DNA of 37,167 bases, taken from contig DASYZR010000074.1 of NCBI GenBank assembly GCA_035945995.1, positions 1 through 37,167 of the forward strand, in the 5' to 3' direction. Made by a program: the position numbers and the translations under genes. The notes beneath the pieces are model-generated. The model saw only the letters and a program-made list of their open reading frames with translations, made no database searches and was not told where the DNA came from. The DNA is from a bacterium. Its GTDB lineage: Bacteria; Sysuimicrobiota; Sysuimicrobiia; Sysuimicrobiales; Segetimicrobiaceae. This document shows, one piece after another, positions 1-7,275 of this stretch. Positions within the stretch are counted from its first letter, which is position 1. Each line of letters starts with the position of its first letter.

Positions 1-51
1 AAAATCCCGCACCGACACAGATAATCCTCTCGTCGAGCGACGCATACCTAT

Positions 52-327
52 TCATGAATTGACACGTTCTGACGTCGACCATTTTCGCTCCGAGATCCAC
101 CACTCATCCGCGCCCTGCGCGACCCAGAGACGCTTCTCCCACTCCGCCAGCGGCCGCCCGTTCCGGCGCTCCGCCCAGTCTAGAAACGCCCGCTCCTCAG
201 ACGTCCATTCGTGATCGTCGGGTTCACGGAGGTACGGTAAAATCTCGCCCGCCAGCCGACGCTGCGGGTGTACGGACCGACGCCCCGATGGCAGAGAGCC
301 GGGCGTCCCGTCGCGATTCTCGCCCAC
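52..327 (-). CDS. Hypothetical small acidic/aromatic protein
   Basis: I do not recognise this gene. The frame is open further upstream, but the N-terminal part of the longer reading looks like random Arg/Pro-rich GC translation. The C-terminal 60 residues look genuinely protein-like, rich in Glu, Trp and Asp, with segments such as LREPDDHEW and ADEWW. A GTG start at 327 follows an AGGA five bases upstream and gives about 91 residues. There is no signal peptide or membrane segment. It lies inside the integrated element and may be cargo. The coding call is tentative and the start uncertain. Confidence 0.35.
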   Translation of the reverse strand: MGENRDGTPGSLPSGRRSVHPQRRLAGEILPYLREPDDHEWTSEERAFLDWAERRNGRPLAEWEKRLWVAQGADEWWISERKWSTSERVNS

Positions 328-618
328 CGTAATCCTGCGAACTCGATGTCGTCCGGGGGGACGCCTCCCCGCCCCTATTGGCCGCGCGGACGTGTAGTCA
401 TCTAATCTGGGATTTCCAATTTGGCGCCTGCACTCCTCCCTCGGTGGAACCCGGACCGTTCTTGGCCGTCCGGGGCCCACCCCGGCGGCCGCCCGAAAGC
501 CCGTTTGGCCCCGCTGGGACCCTCGACACTCCGCACTGCCGCCACAGCGAAGGCGATTATCCGGCCGGCACCGACAGCGTTGCCAGCCGCTGTAGGATCG
601 CCCCGAACAGCCGCCGTG

Positions 619-945
619 TCAGGTGCCCTTCCGCCAGCAGTAGCCAATAGTACGTGCGTGTGACGAAGCGGCCGACATGAGCTTCGCGATGGAGGTCTTC
701 GCCCCGCTGCCCTTGTAGCCGCGCCCGCCGACCTCGAGCTCGACGGGCACGTCGTCGGACGCCGCGACCGACCGCTCCTTCAGGAAGGTGTAGGTCGCGT
801 GGTCGGCGCCGTGCTGAGTCCGGCGGCCGTCGGTGAGCGTGGTGATCGAGTCGCCCTTGGCGGACTTCGCGGCGGCGACCTCGTCGCGCACGGCGACGAC
901 GAACGCGTCGAGCAACTGGGTGGCCTGGGATGTCGTGGGAGGCAC
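619..945 (-). pseudogene. N-terminal fragment of a large AAA/superfamily-I helicase-like protein
   Basis: The first 80 or so residues read LLDAFVVAVRDEVAAAK, then a Gly/Asp-Gly-Arg segment, then VPVELEVGGRGYKG. From memory this resembles the N-terminal small-barrel region of long bacterial DEAD-like/IGHMBP2-type helicases, where LEVGGR.Y is followed by VVSVEG. Here the similarity stops right after GYKGS, and the last 30 residues look unrelated. No Walker motifs follow in any nearby frame. I infer a decayed or truncated copy whose 3' part was lost by frameshift or deletion. It starts with GTG at 945. The family assignment is by recall and should be checked. Confidence 0.45.
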
Positions 946-1025
946 GTCTCCCAGGATACCCGGCGGCCGGCGGCCGCCACAGGCAACCGCCCTTTACGCG
1001 GGGATTGAGGCTGCCGTTACTCCTC

Positions 1026-1442
1026 CTACACGCGCAAGTGGCGCGTGTACGCCTTGAAGAGGATGTTGAGCGGGGGGTGCCCGGCCTTCGTCGCCGTGTC
1101 CATGATGCTGAGGAGGATCCCAATCGTCGACCCGTTGAGCGCATTCTCCAGCTTGCGCAGAGCGAGCGCGTTCGCCGGCAAGTCTCCCGCTTTCATCCGA
1201 AAGTGGGCCGCGAGCAGGGTGTCGGAGATGGCCGCCAGGTATCCGAGGAGGCATGCCGCGTCGAAAGCGCGCGCGGTCGCCGATCGGGGATCCGTGATCC
1301 GGGCCTTCTCGCGGATCCGGTCGAGCGTCTCGGGGATCGCGAGCATCGCCGCGCGGTTCCGCTCCCCCAAGCTGGTAATGTACCCGATCAGGTTGGGGTG
1401 GGCCATAAGCAAACGAGCTGGGCCGGTCGCGAGCGTTTCCAC
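1026..1442 (-). CDS. Hypothetical alpha-helical protein, 138 aa
   Basis: The GTG start at 1442 is preceded by an AGGAGG five bases away, far better than the internal ATG at 1406, so the product is 138 residues. It is mainly helical and mildly hydrophobic, with segments such as AFDAACLLGYLAAISD and LNGSTIGILLSIMD, but has no clear transmembrane helix or signal peptide. There are no Cys pairs and no recognisable enzyme motif. It sits between the helicase remnant and the excisionase-like gene within the integrated element, on the opposite strand to the integrase. I cannot assign a function; it may be an accessory cargo protein. Confidence 0.62.
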   Translation of the reverse strand: METLATGPARLLMAHPNLIGYITSLGERNRAAMLAIPETLDRIREKARITDPRSATARAFDAACLLGYLAAISDTLLAAHFRMKAGDLPANALALRKLENALNGSTIGILLSIMDTATKAGHPPLNILFKAYTRHLRV

Positions 1443-1716
1443 TGGCGCCTCCTGTGTGCTACGTGCACGTGTGGGAGGCGCCGGACGCCGGCGGCGTGCC
1501 GGCCGAGCCGAACGGATGTGGCGGTGCGAATCTGTCACTTTAATGGAAGTTCTCCCCCCGCGAGTGGTCACGTAGGATTTCGTCCTTCGTACCATACTCC
1601 TTCACAATCGGCTGTGGGAGCGTAGCCGAAACGGCTGGATGGCGAACACGTGCTCTGCTTCAACGGCCGCAGGAGCGTCAGGTTTGCGGCCAGAATGGAC
1701 TGTGACGTGTCCTAAG

Positions 1717-1983
1717 ATGGGAGGCATGGATGGTCACCCTCATCTGCTGGACTCTACCCCAATCCAATCCGCCGTACGGGACGGCCCGGCTGAACTTGTG
1801 AGCGACGGGTTGGTGACCGTGCCAGAGGCGGCGGCGTTTCTCAGTTTGAGCCGCAGTACGCTCTACGCCCTGATGGAGAGAGGGGATCTACCGTACGTCC
1901 GCATTGGAGCCGCGAGGCGCATTCCCCGGAAGGCGCTCATCGCCCTGGCCTCGTCCAATCTGACAGGCGTGCGCAGCGCGTAA
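1717..1983 (+). CDS. Excisionase-family HTH DNA-binding protein
   Basis: The C-terminal half is a classic MerR/excisionase-type winged HTH (HTH_17): VTVPEAAAFLSLSRSTLYALMERGD, then the wing LPYVRIGAARRIPRKAL. About 88 residues from the ATG at 1717; another in-frame ATG lies at 1726 and the frame opens at 1639, and none has a convincing ribosome site, so the start is uncertain. It ends 20 bases before the integrase start, and a GAGGGGG sequence in the gap serves the integrase, so the two probably share a transcript. By family and position it should be a recombination directionality factor or a repressor of the element. Confidence 0.82.
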   Translation: MGGMDGHPHLLDSTPIQSAVRDGPAELVSDGLVTVPEAAAFLSLSRSTLYALMERGDLPYVRIGAARRIPRKALIALASSNLTGVRSA

Positions 1984-2003
1984 ATAGTCCGAGGGGGTGC
2001 CGC

Positions 2004-3143
2004 GTGAGAAGTCGGCGTGGGCGCGGTGAGGGGTCGGTGTTTCGGCGCCGGGACGGCCTGTGGTGCGGATCCATTACCGCCGGGTATGACGCCCAGGGAA
2101 AGCGGAAGCGGCGAGTTGCGTACGGCGCGACGAAGGGCGAAGTGCTGGACAAGCTGGCTCGCCTTCGAGTCGACGTGCTTGCGGGCATGTTGGGTGACCC
2201 GCAGCGCCTCACAGTCGCGACCTTCTTGCACCGCTGGCTTGAGGATGCCGCCCGGCCCTCCATTCGCCCGTCAACACACCACCGGTACGAGGAAATCATA
2301 CGTCTCCACATCGTTCCCCAGATCGGCGGTGTCCCTTTGTCACGGATTGCTCCAGCGCACGTCCAGGGAATGCTTGCCTCATTGGAGACGGACGGCGCGT
2401 CCTCCCGAGGGCGCCAGATGGCCTACGACGAACTGCACCACGCCCTCGACCAAGCCGTTCGGTGGGGCATGATTCCACGAAACGTATGTGACGCCGTGAC
2501 GCGGCCCGGGGCCCCACGGCCGATCATGCAGGTCCTCACTCCTACGCAGGTGAGCGCACTACTCGAAGCGGCCCGAGAGGATCGGCTCCACGCACTCTAT
2601 GTCATGGCCATCACCACGGGCCTCCGCCAGGGGGAACTGCTCGGCCTGCAATGGGACGATGTTGATCTCACGGGTGCCCTCTTGCACGTCCGCCACTCGC
2701 TCCACGAAGTCAACGGCCGCTTGTCGCTTGGAGAGCCAAAGACCGCGAGAGCGAAACGCCCGGTGGATCTCCCACGAATCGCAGTAGCGGCGCTCCGCGA
2801 GCACCGCGAGCGGATGCTCGCGGAGGGACATCCGCACGGATGGGTGTTCTGTGATACGGAAGGCGGACCGGTCCGGCGGCCCAATCTCCTCCGGCGGTCA
2901 TTCCAACCGTTGCTCAAGAAGGCTGGCCTACCGCAGATCCGGTTCCACGACCTGCGCCACACCGCCGCGACGCTGTTGCTGCTCCAGGGCGTTCATCCCA
3001 AGGTGGTGCAGGAACGCCTCGGGCACTCTCAGATCTCGGTCACGCTGGATACTTACAGCCATGTCCTTCCATCAATGGGGCGCGAGGCTGCGGCCAAACT
3101 CGATGCGCTCCTAGAGAGAGGGACTACTGTAGCCAAACTGTAG
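2004..3143 (+). CDS. int: Tyrosine recombinase / phage-type integrase
   Basis: A 379-residue site-specific recombinase, normal length for phage-type integrases. Residues 10-60 form an AP2-like arm-binding domain, 65-165 the SAM-like core-binding domain and 175-370 the catalytic domain. The active site is visible: Arg208 in TTGLRQGEL, a Lys near 246, His315 and Arg318 in HDLRHT, His341 in RLGHS and the nucleophile Tyr351 in LDTYSH. The GTG start at 2004 follows a GAGGGGG site. It is preceded by the excisionase-like gene and followed 120 bases later by the tRNA-Phe 3' fragment. This is the usual int-att arrangement, so the tRNA-Phe gene is its likely target. It appears intact. Confidence 0.96.
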   Translation: MRSRRGRGEGSVFRRRDGLWCGSITAGYDAQGKRKRRVAYGATKGEVLDKLARLRVDVLAGMLGDPQRLTVATFLHRWLEDAARPSIRPSTHHRYEEIIRLHIVPQIGGVPLSRIAPAHVQGMLASLETDGASSRGRQMAYDELHHALDQAVRWGMIPRNVCDAVTRPGAPRPIMQVLTPTQVSALLEAAREDRLHALYVMAITTGLRQGELLGLQWDDVDLTGALLHVRHSLHEVNGRLSLGEPKTARAKRPVDLPRIAVAALREHRERMLAEGHPHGWVFCDTEGGPVRRPNLLRRSFQPLLKKAGLPQIRFHDLRHTAATLLLLQGVHPKVVQERLGHSQISVTLDTYSHVLPSMGREAAAKLDALLERGTTVAKL

Positions 3144-3262
3144 CCAATGGAGTGCACAAAGGCGGACGCGAAGGGACGCAGGCGGACCTGGGAAGCAGGC
3201 AGAATGCCTTGTGTTAAGCCGATTGTGGACGACGGCGGACACGGGTGGACGAAGGCCGGTTC

Positions 3263-3310
3263 GGACTGAAAATCCCCGTGTCGGCGGTTCGACTCCGTCC
3301 CCCGGCACCA
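3263..3310 (+). other. attR: 3' fragment of tRNA-Phe including CCA
   Basis: The segment contains an anticodon loop CTGAAAA (anticodon GAA, Phe) with the 3' anticodon strand TCCCC, then a T-arm GGCGG-TTCGACT-CCGTC, then an acceptor strand CCCCGGC, discriminator A and encoded CCA. Upstream of GGA the sequence no longer pairs as a tRNA: the 5' anticodon strand reads TCGGA rather than GGGGA, and no D-arm or 5' acceptor is present. It is therefore a duplicated tRNA tail, as left by integrase-mediated insertion, and not a working tRNA. Confidence 0.85.
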
Positions 3311-3456
3311 TCCTTTCTCGCTAGAGCTTACCCGACACGCTCCCACGAAAAGACGACGTTGCCACCAAAGATCGGCTCCGCTACCATTCATGTAAAGCAT
3401 AGTTTGGTCGCGTGGCCAGGCAATATTCGACCCTCTGTGTGGTGGGAAGGGGGCAC

Positions 3457-3639
3457 ATGACTCCCGACGGTCCAAAGGGCAAGATTCTCGAGGCTGTCCA
3501 GAATCTTCCGGAAGATGCCACTTTCGAAGACGCGATCGAGCGCCTTTGCTTCCTCGCGAAGGTCGAGCGGGGCCTTGCCCAAGCCGAAGCCGGTGCAACA
3601 GTGCCCCACCTCGAGCTGGATGACCGACCGGCGCGGTGA
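3457..3639 (+). CDS. Small antitoxin (RelB/ParD-like) of a type II TA pair
   Basis: A 60-residue acidic helical protein starting at ATG 3457, eight bases after a GGAAGGGGG ribosome site. Its core (KILEAVQNLPEDATFEDAIERL, then FLAKVERGLAQAEAG) matches the pattern I know from small antitoxins that precede ParE/RelE toxins. The stop codon overlaps the GTG of the next reading frame (GTGA), typical of translationally coupled TA pairs. The downstream toxin is broken, so this is probably an orphaned antitoxin that may still repress its own promoter or neutralise a related toxin elsewhere. The family label rests on pattern and context. Confidence 0.72.
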   Translation: MTPDGPKGKILEAVQNLPEDATFEDAIERLCFLAKVERGLAQAEAGATVPHLELDDRPAR

Positions 3640-3864
3640 TTTCGATTGTCTGGACAGACCTGGCGGTCGAAGATGTGAGGCGATTCGGTCCTTCATAACG
3701 CGCGATTGGTGCGGTACGCCTGGGTGGTAGTCGAGCAGATCGTCGACGTCATTGATCGGCTTGGGCGCTCTCCCCTCTCGGGCCGCGTCGTCCCAGAGTT
3801 GCAGGACGAGACCATTCGGGAAGTGATTCTGAGCCAACCAGAGGGGAGCCAGATACGGATCTGA
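3636..3864 (+). pseudogene. Frameshifted ParE/RelE-family toxin
   Basis: The frame starts with the GTG that overlaps the antitoxin stop and reads VISIVWTDLAVEDVRRFG, the usual start of a ParE-type toxin, but hits TAA at 3696. The +1 frame then continues from about 3712 with WVVVEQIVDVIDRLGRSPLS, then GRVVPELQDETIREVI. This is the conserved helix and strand of ParE proteins up to the invariant ELxDxxIRE segment. It ends at TGA 3864 without the final RxxYR strand. One frameshift, a probable internal deletion and a lost C-terminus make it inactive. Its order behind the antitoxin is canonical. Confidence 0.72.
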
Positions 3865-3900
3865 TGGGGGAGACGGAAGGCTCTTTCGCCCGTTGACCAT

Positions 3901-3918
3901 GTGGCGCATATGTGCCAC
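3901..3918. promoter_or_regulatory. Palindromic operator candidate upstream of the Xre-RES pair
   Basis: GTGGCGCATATGTGCCAC is an 18-bp palindrome with 16 of 18 positions symmetrical. It lies 28 bases before the antitoxin ATG at 3946, flanked by a looser TGACC...GGTCA pair. Xre-type antitoxins usually autorepress by binding such dyads, so I infer an autoregulatory operator. It also makes the upstream GTG at 3901 an unlikely start. Confidence 0.5.
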
Positions 3919-3945
3919 AGTATTGGTCATGGGAGACGCCCTTTG

Positions 3946-4689
3946 ATGCAAACAACCGTAGCCCTTAAGCGCGCGGAACGCGAACTTGAGGCGGTACTGG
4001 AAAAACAACGCGATCTTCCGCGTCAACTGAGTCGTGGTAGCGTCGACGGTGTGCGTACTTTTGTGTCTGAGATTTGGCGATTTCTTAGCAAGCTCTCAAC
4101 GAGCGCGGGATTGTCGCCTGAAGTCGCGCCGACTATCACGGGTGCGGTCGTTCAGGAATCATTTCCTTCTCTGATACAGTATCAGCGCGGACACGCTCAG
4201 GATGCTTCCAAATTACTTATTGGTCGCTGGCGTACTTATGCCGGGGGGCATCCCTCAAAGTTGCCGCCCCAGAACATCGAACTGACACCGAGCGATTTCG
4301 TCCTACTCGCGCTATTCGCCGTTGTGGTAGCTGCGATCGTTGCTTCCGCAGCGAAAGCTTCGAGAGGTCCAGCCATCATCACTCGTCTCATGAGCTCTTT
4401 GGACTTGAGTTACGACGATTTGGGTCGCATGCTAGGCGTTTCCGGAGAAACTGTTCGCCGGTGGGCGCAGCGTAAGACGGAGCTCCCGGACAAGCATCTC
4501 GCGAATCTCGATATCGCGGATTCAGCGTTAACACGGTTGCAAAGCCTCTTTCTCCCAGATCGTTTGCCGAGCGTAATCAGGAGAAACGCAGAACTCTTTG
4601 GTGGTGCTCGCGCGCTGGACTATGTTCTTCAAGGCCGTATCAGGGATGTTGTCGACCTTTATGAACAGGCGCTGAGTTTCCAGGAGTGA
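3946..4689 (+). CDS. Xre/MbcA-ParS-like antitoxin with N-terminal membrane-anchored extension
   Basis: A 247-residue protein from ATG 3946 (GGGAGA nine bases upstream). The C-terminal 105 residues are a standard Xre/MbcA/ParS antitoxin: HTH at about 153-176 (YDDLGRMLGVSGETVRRWAQ) and a toxin-binding tail with the usual LFGGARALDYV segment. Residues 1-117 are an extra helical region. A strong hydrophobic stretch follows at 118-137 (FVLLALFAVVVAAIVASAA), predicted to span a membrane, whereas ordinary Xre antitoxins of this class are about 110-150 residues and cytosolic. The stop overlaps the toxin start by GTGA. Codon and base use are less GC-rich than the flanking genes, which suggests horizontal acquisition. 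Confidence 0.87.
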   Translation: MQTTVALKRAERELEAVLEKQRDLPRQLSRGSVDGVRTFVSEIWRFLSKLSTSAGLSPEVAPTITGAVVQESFPSLIQYQRGHAQDASKLLIGRWRTYAGGHPSKLPPQNIELTPSDFVLLALFAVVVAAIVASAAKASRGPAIITRLMSSLDLSYDDLGRMLGVSGETVRRWAQRKTELPDKHLANLDIADSALTRLQSLFLPDRLPSVIRRNAELFGGARALDYVLQGRIRDVVDLYEQALSFQE

Positions 4690-5270
4690 AGGTGCCGCGG
4701 GCGATGGGCCACCGTCACGTGCCCATCTACCGGGTGGTGCGACAGGGCTGGCAAAATCCGGTAGACGCATCATACAGTCAACCGAAATCTAGCAATCATT
4801 GGAATACCCAAGCATTTCCTTCCTTGTATGCCTGTTGCAGCGTCAGGGTGGCACGTGCAGTCGCATTGGACAGGCTCCGGGCCGCCGCCGTTGTCATTGA
4901 GGATCTCCCGTCCGACCAAAAGCCCATCCTTGCTGAGATTACTTGGTCTGGCCATCTGGTCGATGTGGCGACACAAGCTGGAGTGGCCACCGCCGGTTTC
5001 CCGGGTCGGTACCCCAAGGACGTATCTAAGGACTCCACTCGTGCTGCAGCAACGAAGTGGCACGCGGTTGGATTGGAGGGAGTAGTCTGCCGAAGTGCTT
5101 CGATGGAACGGTTCGGGCAGAGGGCTTGGAACGGCCCCCACCAGCATTGGAGTGAATGCGCCATTTTTCCACGGAACAGCAAGCTTCAACCTCGCTTACT
5201 GCGCCGTCGGTCGAATACTGCTTGGCTTTTCCCAGTATCAGTGCAACCGGGCGCGGGTCATGAGACCTGA
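4686..5270 (+). CDS. RES-domain toxin (NAD-consuming)
   Basis: A 194-residue product; the GTG start overlaps the antitoxin stop. The RES domain spans about 14-160: YRVVRQGW at 15-22 with the conserved Arg16, LYACCSVRVARA with Tyr48, LAEITWSGHLVDV, a KWHAVGLEGVVCRSAS strand with Ser137 and Ser139, and a terminal GPHQHW...CAIF segment. Toxins of this family degrade NAD by phosphorolysis or hydrolysis and are held in check by the cognate Xre protein, encoded immediately upstream. The segment that is usually Arg-Trp-Asn reads His-Trp-Asn at 38-40, so activity is uncertain. The last 25 residues look non-conserved. GC is visibly low compared with the neighbours. Confidence 0.86.
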   Translation: MKVPRAMGHRHVPIYRVVRQGWQNPVDASYSQPKSSNHWNTQAFPSLYACCSVRVARAVALDRLRAAAVVIEDLPSDQKPILAEITWSGHLVDVATQAGVATAGFPGRYPKDVSKDSTRAAATKWHAVGLEGVVCRSASMERFGQRAWNGPHQHWSECAIFPRNSKLQPRLLRRRSNTAWLFPVSVQPGAGHET

Positions 5271-5292
5271 AGTCGATGCGGCCTCAACTCGC

Positions 5293-6153
5293 CTACGCTC
5301 GGGCAGAAGCGACGAGACCGGTCATCTGCGCGCTGACGTCCCAGAGGCGCTTCTGCGCGCCCTCGTCGTAGGAAGCCGGGGACGATCGGATGGGCCGTCG
5401 TTTCTCCCAATACCCGCCGGTAACCCCTTCGACCTCGGGAGACGATGCAAGGTATATGATCGTATCTGCGCCCTCCTCCGCGGAGATGGCGAACCGATGG
5501 AACATCCTCATCCCCAGGCGCATCATCCCGCCGTTGTCTTCACCGAAGCGCGTCGCGACGGTGCCGGGGTGCAGGGCGTTGGCGGTCACGCCGGCGCCGG
5601 TCAGGCGCCGCGCCAGCTCGTAGGTAAACATGATGTTCGCCAGCTTGGACCGGCTGTAGGCGCGGCCGCCGCCGATGCCGTAGCTGCGCTCGCCCTGCAA
5701 GTCGTCAAAGTCGATCGCGCCGCCTTCGTGTGCCTGCGATGATACATTGATGATGCGCGAGGGCGCGCCGGCCTCGAGTATACTCAGCAACAAGTTGGTC
5801 AACAGGAACTGGGAGAGGTGGTTGAGCGCGAACGTCCGCTCGTATCCGTCAACCGTGGCCTGCCGCCGCGCGAAAATGGCGCCGGCGTTGTTGATCAGGA
5901 CGTCGAGTCTCGAATAACCCTGCCGCAATTCGTTCGCGAGGCGCCGGACCTCCGCCATTGACGACAAGTCCGCCACCAGTCCGTCGGCAGATGGAGTGCC
6001 GCTCTGCTCCTTCATCTCCCCCGCGGTCGCCCGCGTCTTCGCAGGGTCGCGACCGACGATCACGACCGTCGCGCCCTGCTTCGCGAGTGCCAGCGCGGCG
6101 GCTTTGCCCAGCCCGTCGGTGGCGCCGGTAATCAGGACGACCTTTCGCTCCAT
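5293..6153 (-). CDS. Short-chain dehydrogenase/reductase (retinol dehydrogenase-like)
   Basis: A 286-residue classical-to-extended SDR. The cofactor motif TGATDGLG is at 9-16, an acidic/polar GRDP turn follows strand 2 (which suggests NADP), NNAG is at 88-91, the catalytic Ser is at about 139 in NVSSQ, and Tyr166/Lys170 lie in YSRSK. The C-terminus (GYWEKRRPIRSSPASYD, then LWDVSAQMTGL) matches the retinol-dehydrogenase/WWOX-like subgroup. That subgroup reduces diverse carbonyls, so the substrate cannot be given. I chose ATG 6153; another in-frame ATG at 6162 is possible and neither has a strong ribosome site. It converges with the RES gene 22 bases away. Longer readings upstream are artefacts of GC bias. 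Confidence 0.95.
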   Translation of the reverse strand: MERKVVLITGATDGLGKAAALALAKQGATVVIVGRDPAKTRATAGEMKEQSGTPSADGLVADLSSMAEVRRLANELRQGYSRLDVLINNAGAIFARRQATVDGYERTFALNHLSQFLLTNLLLSILEAGAPSRIINVSSQAHEGGAIDFDDLQGERSYGIGGGRAYSRSKLANIMFTYELARRLTGAGVTANALHPGTVATRFGEDNGGMMRLGMRMFHRFAISAEEGADTIIYLASSPEVEGVTGGYWEKRRPIRSSPASYDEGAQKRLWDVSAQMTGLVASARA

Positions 6154-6345
6154 GTCACGCATCCCGAACCGTATATGCCCCGCTGCGATCCGGCCGCCCC
6201 GTCCCGGGTGACGCGCGGATCGAGGCGACGAGAGGACGAACGGAGCTTCCCGTCTAATGCGGTCTGGCGGGGACGGTTCACCCGCGGTGCCGGCAGGATG
6301 CGGGCCGCCCCACGCGCCATGAACGCCGTGTGGGAGGGACAGACC

Positions 6346-7272
6346 GTGGGGAGATGGGTCCTTCTGCCGATTGCCATCGCACTCGCCGCCCTCAATCTCG
6401 CGCCCGCCGCGGCATACGCGAGGGACGATGCCGCCGACCAGCCACAGGCGTCCCCGGCGACCCGGTCGGTCGCCGCGCCCGCGCCGCCGGACGTCCGGGC
6501 GCAACAGGAGATTCGGTACGTCACGAAGATCAACACGCGCGTGCCGCCGGTGACATACACCGTGCAGGGCGTGTACTGGCCCGCCACGGCCGAATTCGGC
6601 TGGACCGGCGGCACCGTGGCCGGCTGGACGACCCAATTCTACGGCCTGGATTTCCGCGTGGACACGCAATCGCACTGGGGCTTTCACCTGAACGCCGTCA
6701 CGGGCAACCCGGGCAGCCCGACTGTCCTGGGGACGTCGTCCGGCGTCTCGCTCAGCGGCACCGACACCATTTGGAGCGCCGATATCGCCTACTTGTGGAG
6801 CGTCCCGTCGCACACGGACGCCGCCCTCATCAACACGCTGCGGGTGTTCGCGGGCTACGGTGACGCCAAGACGACGCTGAACCTCGGCAATCTCGGGGGG
6901 TTGCGACTCGGCGCCAACTCGGCGACAATGAGCCTCGAGACCACGGGTGTGCGGGTGGGGTTCGACGTCTCGGCGCCCCTCTCGTCGGGATCCCCATGGT
7001 CGGTGAATTTCGGCGGCGCGTATTGGCCGTCTGTCACGACAACGGGGACCGCGCTCGTGCCCGGGGTCGGAGCGTCGTCCGTCAGCGTGCCCGGCACCGG
7101 GTACGACTGGACGGCCAGCATCCGGTACACGACGTCCGCCCGATGGAACGTTGAGGTCGGCTACCGGTTCATCCAGGAGCGGCAGAACGCCCTCACCGTC
7201 GCGGGGGTCACGCTCTGCCCGTGCCACACGCAGTGGTCGGGCCCGTTCGGCGCGATCGGCATGAACTTCTGA
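6346..7272 (+). CDS. Secreted beta-rich protein, outer-membrane-barrel-like
   Basis: The start is the GTG at 6346, eight bases after GGGAGG, which places a textbook signal peptide at the N-terminus (MGRWVLLPIAIALAALNLA, cleavage near AAAYA). The mature part, about 280 residues, is an alternation of short amphipathic strands rich in Gly, Thr, Trp and Tyr, with repeated patterns such as WGFHLNAV, WSADIAYLW and WNVEVGYRF. It ends in Phe (GAIGMNF), the typical terminal residue of outer-membrane beta-barrels. The fold is inferred from this pattern; I do not recognise a family. If right, the organism has an outer membrane. Its stop lies three bases from the stop of the convergent VWA gene. Confidence 0.75.
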   Translation: MGRWVLLPIAIALAALNLAPAAAYARDDAADQPQASPATRSVAAPAPPDVRAQQEIRYVTKINTRVPPVTYTVQGVYWPATAEFGWTGGTVAGWTTQFYGLDFRVDTQSHWGFHLNAVTGNPGSPTVLGTSSGVSLSGTDTIWSADIAYLWSVPSHTDAALINTLRVFAGYGDAKTTLNLGNLGGLRLGANSATMSLETTGVRVGFDVSAPLSSGSPWSVNFGGAYWPSVTTTGTALVPGVGASSVSVPGTGYDWTASIRYTTSARWNVEVGYRFIQERQNALTVAGVTLCPCHTQWSGPFGAIGMNF

Positions 7273-7275
7273 CCG

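Larger units (their letters stand above)
1..3310. mobile_element. Right end of a tRNA-Phe-integrated element (partial)
   Basis: The segment ends at a duplicated 3' tRNA-Phe fragment (3263-3310). Just inside it lie a tyrosine integrase (2004-3143) and an excisionase-like HTH gene. For a plus-strand tRNA target, integration leaves an intact tRNA on the left and a 3' fragment on the right, so the element should extend leftward beyond the window, where the whole tRNA-Phe should lie. The cargo visible here is small hypothetical genes and a helicase fragment. The left boundary is not seen, so the element's size and type (prophage remnant, integrative element or island) are unknown. Confidence 0.55.

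Noticed and set aside
3053-3598. Minus-strand reading with GDGVEPPTRGFSVRTG segment
   Set aside because: It is the antisense translation of the tRNA-Phe fragment, a well-known type of spurious protein.
4171-4185. CTGATAC-A-GTATCAG dyad
   Set aside because: It lies within the Xre antitoxin coding sequence away from any promoter and is likely chance.
6163-7227. N-terminal extension of the SDR frame
   Set aside because: It is antisense to the secreted barrel-like gene and lacks SDR sequence; the SDR fold begins at the Met near 6153.
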